DNA of 20,155 bases, from positions 1 to 20,155 of the IMG/VR virus record IMGVR_UViG_3300026519_000614. One strand, 5' to 3'. The first letter of the stretch is position 1, and each line of letters starts with the position of its first letter. The position numbers and the translations under genes were made by a program. The stretch comes from a virus. The notes beneath the pieces are model-generated. The model saw only the letters and a list, made by a program, of their open reading frames with translations. It ran no database searches and had not been told where the DNA came from. Positions 14,414 through 20,155 of the stretch are shown one piece after another.

Positions 14414-16225
14414 TCATGTCGTGAGCCACCGGGAGCGGATTACTGCCTTCGCCTCGTTTTCTGGCACCGCGGCTTGCTTCACCACCCTCTCCACCTCCTC
14501 ATTCAACCGCAACCCCATGCTGATCAGCCCGTGCAACGCAGCGTGGGCATAGACGAAGGTATCCAGCGCCTCGTTGCGCTCGCCGTCGCGCTTGGGCTGC
14601 CAGGAGCGGACGGGGCGGCCGCGTGTAAAGCGGGTGACGACGCGCTCGGCGGTCAGCTGGCGGAAATACTCGGCGTCCAGGCGGCGGGGGAAGTGGATCG
14701 CACCGGGGCCGGGTTCGGTGAGGCGCAGGCGGGCGTAGACGGCATCCTTCACCGCGTCCACACCGACGATGAAGAGCGGGATCTTGCCCTTGTTTCTGCG
14801 TGTGGGGCGGCGCGGCCAGACCGGGATGCCGGGGCCGCCGCGGCCCTTGATCGCCCAGATGCGGCGGGCAAGGCGGGTGCGGCAGAACTCGTAGGCCATC
14901 TTGGTGTGATGACCGCCGGTGTCGATGGCGGCCGCGCGCACGGGCAACTCGATCCCGGCCGGGTGCGGGAAGCTGGTTTGCAACACCATGTCGAGGTCGG
15001 ACCAGAGGCGCGGGCCTGATGGGTCGCCCCAGAGTACGCGGTAGTCGATTACCCACACTTCCTCGTCGCGGCCCCAGCCGAGGATCTGCACCTCGATCCG
15101 GTCGCCCTGCACATCGACGCCGGCGGTGAGCACGGCGACGCAGTCCGGCAGCGCATCGCCCCAATCTTCGCGCCGGGCCATCAGGGGGTCGGCGGGGACG
15201 GTATCGCCGGCCTGGTCTTCCCAGGATTCGCCCAGCTTGGTGTTGACCCAGACCTGAAGCCGGGCGGGATCCTTGCGGATGCGGCCGTGCTCGGTGGCGA
15301 TTTCGGCCCAGGTTTCCCACGGGGAGTAGAGCGCCGAGAGGTGAAAGCCGGCGGTCCGGCCGTCGCCCCTGGCGGTTGCACGCCATTCCCCGCCGGCCAG
15401 CAGGCGCGGCTTGTCGTGCTCGTGGTGGATGCCGCCGCAGGCCTCGCAGACCAGATGGGCTTCATCGCGCCGCCCTTCCGGCCAGCGGATGCGCGCCCAG
15501 GTGATCGGTGCCATATCGCCGCAATGCAGGCAGGGAACGTGAAAGAAACGTTTGTCGCTATCCTCGAAGGCCGCCTCGATACGGGAATGCCCCTTCAGCG
15601 TGGGCGTCGAAACCATGTAGATCTTGCGCCGGCCCTGGAAGGTGGCGGTGCGCTGAATGGCCAGATCGACCGGATCGCCCTCGCCATCGGCATCGCCGGG
15701 ATAGCCGTCCACCTCGTCGAGAAAGAGATAACGCACCGGCGTCGAGCGCAGCCCGACGGCCGAGTTGGCGCCGGTCATCACCAGCTGGCCGCCGGGGAAG
15801 GATTTCCGGAACAGGCTGTTGCCGGCATCGCGGGAGCGGGGCGAGGCGACCAGCTCACGCAGCGCGGGCGTGGCCTCGATCAGCGGGTCGATGCGCACCG
15901 TCGTGTTGCGGCGCACCATGTCGAGCGAAGGCATCACCAGCATCGCGATGCCGGGCGCGTTCTGGATGATGTAGCCAAGCCAGTTCAGCCCTGCTTCGGA
16001 GCCGCCGGTCTGCGCCCCTTTCATCAGCACGACGCGTTCATAGGGGCTGGAGGTGGACAGCGCATCCATCACCTCGCGCAGATAGGGCGTGCGATCCGTG
16101 CGCCAGCGCCCGGGCTCGGCCGAGGTGGGCGGCAGGATGCGGTGCCGGTCGGCCCAGTCCGAAACCGGGATCGGTGGTTCGGGGCGGATGCCGCGCCGCC
16201 AGGCAAGGTCGATCTCAGGCACCAT
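14414..16225 (-). CDS. terL: Terminase large subunit (lambda gpA family)
   Basis: A 603-residue packaging motor. The ATPase part has a variant Walker A KGAQTGGSE (69-77) and Walker B YLFLDEVD (166-173). A zinc-finger-like insert has CLHCGD and CEACGG pairs. The nuclease part shows acidic motifs GVDVQGDR and IDTGGHHT. gpA-type enzymes usually cut at cos sites. ATG 16225 (MVPEIDLAWRRG) is chosen over a start 16 codons upstream because GGAGAA precedes it and it overlaps terS by 11 bases. Normally gpW or portal would follow; here the R-M genes intervene. Confidence 0.93.
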   Translation of the reverse strand: MVPEIDLAWRRGIRPEPPIPVSDWADRHRILPPTSAEPGRWRTDRTPYLREVMDALSTSSPYERVVLMKGAQTGGSEAGLNWLGYIIQNAPGIAMLVMPSLDMVRRNTTVRIDPLIEATPALRELVASPRSRDAGNSLFRKSFPGGQLVMTGANSAVGLRSTPVRYLFLDEVDGYPGDADGEGDPVDLAIQRTATFQGRRKIYMVSTPTLKGHSRIEAAFEDSDKRFFHVPCLHCGDMAPITWARIRWPEGRRDEAHLVCEACGGIHHEHDKPRLLAGGEWRATARGDGRTAGFHLSALYSPWETWAEIATEHGRIRKDPARLQVWVNTKLGESWEDQAGDTVPADPLMARREDWGDALPDCVAVLTAGVDVQGDRIEVQILGWGRDEEVWVIDYRVLWGDPSGPRLWSDLDMVLQTSFPHPAGIELPVRAAAIDTGGHHTKMAYEFCRTRLARRIWAIKGRGGPGIPVWPRRPTRRNKGKIPLFIVGVDAVKDAVYARLRLTEPGPGAIHFPRRLDAEYFRQLTAERVVTRFTRGRPVRSWQPKRDGERNEALDTFVYAHAALHGLISMGLRLNEEVERVVKQAAVPENEAKAVIRSRWLTT

Positions 16226-16724
16226 TGCCCAGTTCTCCAAGCGGCAGGTCGGCCAGATGTTCCAGATGCTCACGCATCATGCGGTCGAGCGCGGCGAAGG
16301 TGGCCCGCGGATCGGCGCCGAGTTCGGCGGCCAGCAGCGGCGCCGTGCGCTGAACCCACGCCAGATGCGCGTCGCGTTCGGCACGGGCGCGCGCATACAC
16401 CGTGCGCTGGGCTTCCTCGGCGTCGATCAGCTTGCCCTGTTCGCGCTCATAGGCCAGGCGGGCGCGCTGGACCTTGACGATTTCGTGCAGCCGCTTGGCC
16501 TCGGCCAGCGTGGCCGTGCGGGTGGAGGCCGACGGGGCACCGCCCTTGTGGCGCCGGGCAGGGTCGAGGTTTGCCTCGATCCAGGCGAGCCCTTTCGCCA
16601 CGTCGATGGTGCCGTCCGGGCGCACGGGGAGTCCCTCGGCAATCAGCTGTGATATCCGCCCCTTGGTCAGACCGACGCGCGCGGCGAAGGCGGTCTTGGT
16701 CTCGGCGCTGTCGAGTTTAGTCAT
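16215..16724 (-). CDS. terS: Terminase small subunit / Nu1-like packaging protein
   Basis: A 169-residue protein starting MTKLDSAETKTAFAARVGLT, with an N-terminal winged HTH (AARVGLTKGRISQLIAEGLP) like lambda Nu1. A long, charged coiled-coil-like helix follows (about residues 65-125) and a helical tail. Nu1 proteins bind the packaging start site and recruit the large subunit. AGGGGG lies about 5 bases before ATG 16724; the longer frame to 16850 is unlikely. It overlaps terL, and the origin-like region lies just upstream. Confidence 0.82.
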   Translation of the reverse strand: MTKLDSAETKTAFAARVGLTKGRISQLIAEGLPVRPDGTIDVAKGLAWIEANLDPARRHKGGAPSASTRTATLAEAKRLHEIVKVQRARLAYEREQGKLIDAEEAQRTVYARARAERDAHLAWVQRTAPLLAAELGADPRATFAALDRMMREHLEHLADLPLGELGNGA

Positions 16725-16831
16725 TTTCGCCCCCTGATGCTGGCGACGCGATGCGCCAAGCCCCCCCACATACGAATGGGCGCAAAAGGAACCGTCCGAT
16801 GGCCCGAGGTCCGCCCATCCTCCGGTTAACG

Positions 16832-17118
16832 ACGGTTCTGAAAGTTTCACGATGCGGATCGGTTTTTGGCATCGGCTGACGAATTGACTGGTGGGGATGG
16901 TGGAGTTTGGTGGGGTGTTTCCCCCTGTTCATCGTTATTGTCACGGATTGCAGGGCGTTGGGGTAATGCGCTTTCATCGATGTGTTCTTCAGCTCTGACA
17001 GTTTTTCGGACAAACATAGATTACGGTCGGAATATCCCCACCAAAGCCACCAAACCCACCAGACGGATCGGGAGTCAACTTCACGCATCAGTAAGCTTCC
17101 GGAAAGTTTCAGAACCGT
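16832..17118. repeat. Origin-like inverted repeat with two sets of three iterons
   Basis: Left set: TGGTGG at 16889, 16898 and 16908. Right set, inverted: CCACCA at 17038, 17047 and 17056. The surrounding blocks 16888-16915 and 17036-17062 are nearly perfect reverse complements. A second pair, 17 bases each with one mismatch (16832-16848 and 17102-17118), lies exactly 40 bases outside each set. About 120 less GC-rich bases separate the arms. The right arm overlaps the primase gene's 3' end. SaPI-type origins have the same plan, iterons on both sides of an AT-richer core beside the replication gene, so a replication origin is the best reading. A packaging (cos) signal is the alternative, since terS follows. 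Confidence 0.6.
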
Positions 17119-19723
17119 TGTGGATCGCCGTTGCGGCCGTTTCCACCCTTTCGAGCTGCCAGCGCGCGCGCCCTGCCGACATGCCTGCCGCAACCAGGCG
17201 ATGCCCACCGACGACGCGGTTCTGGTGCGCGCTGATCCATTTTCCGAGCCTTGCGCCATTGATGTTCCCTGTCGTGCCCGCAACCCGCAGCAACGCCTCG
17301 CGGAACTCGGGATGGACGAATTCTGAACCGCCATGGAATTGCGCGCGTTGTTCTGTCGCACGATCGATGACCTGGCGGACACTGACCCGATCCATGCCGA
17401 TGACTTCGCGCCATTGTTCGACAACGGCGATCAATGCCTCAAGCTTGGGATCGGCCCCGCGCAACTCCTCCATCGTGTCGCAGGGGGCTGCCTCGTCGAG
17501 CCAGATCAGCGCATCGCGCACCCAGCGCGACCAGTCGTTGAACGAGCCCAACGGTGGGCGCTGCTGTGGTCGGCCGGCAATGTGATAGGCTCGCAGCATG
17601 GTAAGCGCCGCGGCGACGTAATTCCCGCGCTGGGCCTTCACCATAGCGATGGGGTCACGGTCGAAGGCGCGCAGCTCCGGCCGTTCGACCCCGGCATCGA
17701 GCGTGGCCCGAAGTGCGCGGCGGGTCATGTCTCCCTCGAAAGTCAGATTGTTGCCTGTGGCAAAGATGGTGGCGTTGCTCGGCACCTCGGCATTCACCGA
17801 CTTGCCAAGGATGCGGACCTTGAGGCTTGTTTGGGTCATGGTTTGGCAGAGGAGCTCGCCGCTCAGCGGTTCTTCGCAGTTATCGATGGCGATCAGCACA
17901 TCGCCTGCAATCAGTGCAGCGCCAAGCCGCTTTTCCATTTCCTCCTCGGACTTTCCCTGTGCGATCACCGGCGCCGGTCGGACGGTGGCGATCAGGCTTG
18001 CGAGATCGACCAGCATGGACTTGCCGGTGCCGGCCGTCGGTGCGTTGAAGCCGTGCAGCGGGGCTGTTGGCAGCGAGCGGCGCACCAGCGCCGTCAGGAT
18101 GGCCGACAGTGCCACGGCCCGATCCGCTGCCGTGACAAAGGGAAAGGTCGAGATCAGGTCCTTGAGATAGCCCAGCGCCCGCAACGCCATTGCGCGGTCG
18201 GGATCGCGCGGCATGGTCGGAAACCGGGTATTCTGGGGATCGAACAGCAGCCCCGTGCGTGCGTCATAGCCGGGCATGTCGAGGATCGAGCCGTCCAGGC
18301 GAAGCGTCGGCGTGTTGATGATCCCCGTGAGCACGGGCAGGCGCCATTGACCCTCGCGCGACAGATATGTTTCGGCAATATGACGCGGGCAGTCGATGCG
18401 CACCCAGTCCTTGGCCCGGGCATCGAAGCGTTCCCAATTGGCAGCCTTGGTGAAGGCTTCAGTCAAATGGTGCCGATCAACGGTGATTAGGCGAGGGGCA
18501 TCTACCTGTCGGTCGCCCGAGATTGCGACTGGCACCATGGCCGGGCGCACAACCATGCTGCCGCGCTGGTAGAAGCCGAGACCGGCACCAATAAGCGCCG
18601 ATTCCGCCCGATCAACGGTGTCGGGGAGGTGGCCTGCGAAAATCTTGATCGTCGGCCGCCCCGAATTGTCGGTCGCATCGGGGGGCCTGGGCGAGACGTT
18701 TCCGCGAGCGGTGCACACCCGACGCGGCCGTTCGGCCCGCCACCCGTTTTGCTGCGCCAGCCAGAATAACGTGCCAACAGTCACGCTGTGGACATTGGCG
18801 AAACTGTCCCACTTCTCGGCGGTGCAGGCCGGATCATTCTTTCCTGCTTGCGCTGACCATGCTTCCCACAACTCGCGCCCGTCGGCGCCCAGCGCCGAAT
18901 AGAGCGCATGCCCGACCTTGATCCATTCGTCGTAGGGCAGGTCGTCATTCGGGATATGCGCAACGGCTTCCTCGACCAGCTCTCGCGATGGGGTCTGGTT
19001 ACGCCTGAGCCCGGCAGCCTTGCGGCCCGCGCGTTCGATCTCGCGGCGATCAACACTGCTCTGTCCCCCAACCTTGCGCAGATATTTCTCTGCTGCGGCG
19101 ATCAAGTCTTGGCACCGCTCCTTGCTGACGGCCGGCAGTTCACGCAGTGGCACGTCAAGCGGTGAGCTTTCAGGCCAGTGATAGGGGGCTTTGGTGTCGG
19201 GGTGGATGCCGAAAGCCACGAATTGTTGCCCGGTGGCCAGAATCTCGACGCGCGCCACCGTGCCGTCGAGCATGTGAAACTCGGGAGTTTGGATCTTGTC
19301 GAAAGGCGCTTCGGTGCGGAAAGCCAGCAAGATCTTCGGTGCGCGGCCAATCCGTACGGCGGGTGTCCTGCCGAGTATTTCGGTGGCAATGCTGGTCAGG
19401 CGGTGGGCGTGATCCCGATCCAGCACGTCGATGTCGATGCCGATCAGCGTCCCGCATAGCAAACCTGTATTGGTGCAGTTGCGCTGGGCCTTCGACCAGC
19501 GGGCAATCTCTGTGTCGTCAGCGCGGGCGCAGACGGTCTCCCAGCCCTTCATCATCGGCCGCTTGCCTGCCGCCTTCATCGAGACATGCGCCCCGACCAC
19601 CGGGACAGGGAGATAGCCGTTGCGGTGGAGCTTCAGGCGCAGTCTGGTCAGATCATCCGGCCGCATGGGGGTGGCCGCCTCGGCGTCAGCCTTGGCGCCG
19701 CTGCTACGCATGGCGCTATCCAT
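17081..19723 (-). CDS. Primase-polymerase/helicase replication protein
   Basis: An 880-residue multidomain protein. Residues ~25-215 are a bifunctional primase-polymerase (AEP) domain with the metal-binding IDID at 96-99. A PriCT-2-like region spans ~250-320 (IPNDDLPYDEWIKVGHALYSALG). The C-terminal part is a P-loop ATPase with Walker A APTAGTGKS (561-569), Walker B VLIAIDN (609-615), sensor ATIFATGNN (651-659) and arginines R668/R669. Such proteins prime and unwind at the origin of phages, plasmids and satellites. ATG 19723 was kept; M5 and M20 are alternatives before the domain begins. It is downstream of the AlpA-like gene on the same strand, and its 3' end overlaps the origin-like repeat. 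Confidence 0.88.
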   Translation of the reverse strand: MDSAMRSSGAKADAEAATPMRPDDLTRLRLKLHRNGYLPVPVVGAHVSMKAAGKRPMMKGWETVCARADDTEIARWSKAQRNCTNTGLLCGTLIGIDIDVLDRDHAHRLTSIATEILGRTPAVRIGRAPKILLAFRTEAPFDKIQTPEFHMLDGTVARVEILATGQQFVAFGIHPDTKAPYHWPESSPLDVPLRELPAVSKERCQDLIAAAEKYLRKVGGQSSVDRREIERAGRKAAGLRRNQTPSRELVEEAVAHIPNDDLPYDEWIKVGHALYSALGADGRELWEAWSAQAGKNDPACTAEKWDSFANVHSVTVGTLFWLAQQNGWRAERPRRVCTARGNVSPRPPDATDNSGRPTIKIFAGHLPDTVDRAESALIGAGLGFYQRGSMVVRPAMVPVAISGDRQVDAPRLITVDRHHLTEAFTKAANWERFDARAKDWVRIDCPRHIAETYLSREGQWRLPVLTGIINTPTLRLDGSILDMPGYDARTGLLFDPQNTRFPTMPRDPDRAMALRALGYLKDLISTFPFVTAADRAVALSAILTALVRRSLPTAPLHGFNAPTAGTGKSMLVDLASLIATVRPAPVIAQGKSEEEMEKRLGAALIAGDVLIAIDNCEEPLSGELLCQTMTQTSLKVRILGKSVNAEVPSNATIFATGNNLTFEGDMTRRALRATLDAGVERPELRAFDRDPIAMVKAQRGNYVAAALTMLRAYHIAGRPQQRPPLGSFNDWSRWVRDALIWLDEAAPCDTMEELRGADPKLEALIAVVEQWREVIGMDRVSVRQVIDRATEQRAQFHGGSEFVHPEFREALLRVAGTTGNINGARLGKWISAHQNRVVGGHRLVAAGMSAGRARWQLERVETAATAIHNGSETFRKLTDA

Positions 19724-19773
19724 GGTTCAGTGTCCGCTGTGATCGTCCGGTGTGAAGAAAAGGGCTGCTATTT

Positions 19774-20019
19774 TCACTGCGCCCGTTCCTGCCGCTCGAT
19801 CCAGTCCAGGAGGCTTGATTTCCGGGCACAAATCACGTTGCCCATCCGGAAGGTCGGCATCCGCACCTTGGCTTCACCTGCGTAGTAGTAGACCTTGCGC
19901 CGGTGTTTCACGTCGCCAAAGACGAAAAGCGCGATAGCGTCGGCGCCCCGCAGCAGATCATCGGCCAGATTTTGGCAAACCTCTCCCGTGGCGGGTCCAG
20001 CCCGCATATGCTCCTGCAT
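19774..20019 (-). CDS. AlpA-like HTH regulator (81 aa)
   Basis: A short DNA-binding protein: HTH pattern ADDLLRGADAIALFVFGDVK, then HRRKVYYYAGEAK, and a wing ending MPTFRMGNVICARKSSLLDW. This resembles small regulators found first in replication operons of alphaproteobacterial prophages and satellites, where they activate or repress the module. AGGAGG is 7 bases before ATG 20019. It is followed 50 bases later by the primase gene. The IS5-type element begins directly beyond the ribosome site, so the native promoter has been displaced. Confidence 0.68.
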   Translation of the reverse strand: MQEHMRAGPATGEVCQNLADDLLRGADAIALFVFGDVKHRRKVYYYAGEAKVRMPTFRMGNVICARKSSLLDWIERQERAQ

Positions 20020-20030
20020 GTTCTGTCCTC

Positions 20031-20155
20031 CTAGGGCGTAGACCTATAAATCAGAATGTGATTCAAGATATGAAACAGGGAGGGTTTCATGTCTGGGACA
20101 TTTTGGTTAACGGAAGAACAATTCAGCAAAATCAAGCCACTATTGCCGAACAAGC
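20031..20155 (+). mobile_element. IS5-family insertion sequence, left end (continues past edge)
   Basis: CTAG at 20031-20034 fits the CTAG/YTAR target duplicated by IS427-group IS5 elements. From 20035 the sequence GGCGTAGACC... is followed by a transposase start at 20089. The other end lies outside the window, so the terminal repeat and the duplication cannot be checked. The exact boundary is inferred. Confidence 0.6.
20089..20155 (+). CDS. IS5-family transposase, N-terminal fragment
   Basis: The 22 residues in view read MSGTFWLTEEQFSKIKPLLP then NK, a typical start of IS5/IS427 transposases (family form: TFWLTDEQ..R..PLLP). GGGAGGG lies 4-10 bases before the ATG. The DDE catalytic domain is beyond the right edge. 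It is transcribed away from the replication genes. Confidence 0.82.
   Translation, partial: MSGTFWLTEEQFSKIKPLLPNK

Noticed and set aside
15287-16477. 396-codon plus-strand open frame
   Set aside because: Antisense to the large and small terminase genes, whose motifs are unmistakable.
7764-16724. Gene transfer agent cluster
   Set aside because: The gpA-type terminase, lambda-type portal, presence of integration and replication genes and absence of tail genes do not match the rhodobacterial GTA cluster.
17333-18490. 385-codon plus-strand open frame
   Set aside because: Antisense to the primase-helicase; no domain is recognisable.

Overview
The window looks like a mobile, defence-rich region of an alphaproteobacterium, most likely Rhodobacterales. 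This rests on the high-GC genes, the style of the phage proteins and the short overlapping leftward operon; no rRNA or housekeeping gene is present to fix the taxon. Local base composition changes visibly: the CBASS, TIR and restriction genes look more AT-rich than the packaging and primase genes around them.

Left part (1-6200): the N-terminal three quarters or so of a tyrosine-recombinase integrase runs off the left edge, followed by an excisionase-like HTH protein and a translationally coupled small protein, all on the minus strand. Next comes a complete type II CBASS locus: a DncV-like cyclic-dinucleotide synthase, an E1-E2 fusion (Cap2) and a JAMM isopeptidase (Cap3) in an overlapping plus-strand operon. 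A Cap15-type two-TM beta-barrel effector is transcribed divergently from it. Just after cap3 lies a short match to the 3' end of initiator tRNA-fMet, followed by a rho-independent terminator. I read this as a possible attachment site marking the right end of an int-xis-CBASS island.

Middle (6200-7767): a two-gene plus-strand module with a good promoter encodes a three-TM membrane protein and a ThsB-like TIR protein. It is a candidate Thoeris-related defence pair with a membrane partner. Its stop codon overlaps the stop of the convergent phage head operon.

Right part (7764-20034): a leftward phage or satellite module. In transcription order it holds an AlpA-like regulator, a primase-polymerase/helicase, an inverted-repeat iteron array resembling a replication origin, small and large terminase, an inserted XamI-like restriction-modification system, lambda-type portal, prohead protease-capsid fusion, gpW-like connector and a DUF2190 protein broken by one base. 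No tail, baseplate or lysis genes are seen, so a capsid-forming satellite (cf-PICI-like) or a reduced prophage fits best. An IS5-family element begins immediately upstream of the regulator's ribosome binding site and runs off the right edge.

In sum, three separate anti-phage systems (CBASS, TIR plus membrane protein, XamI-type R-M) sit in or against a tail-less capsid-encoding element. The most novel-looking parts are the membrane-protein/TIR pair, the origin-like inverted iterons, and the restriction promoter carrying two copies of its own predicted target site.
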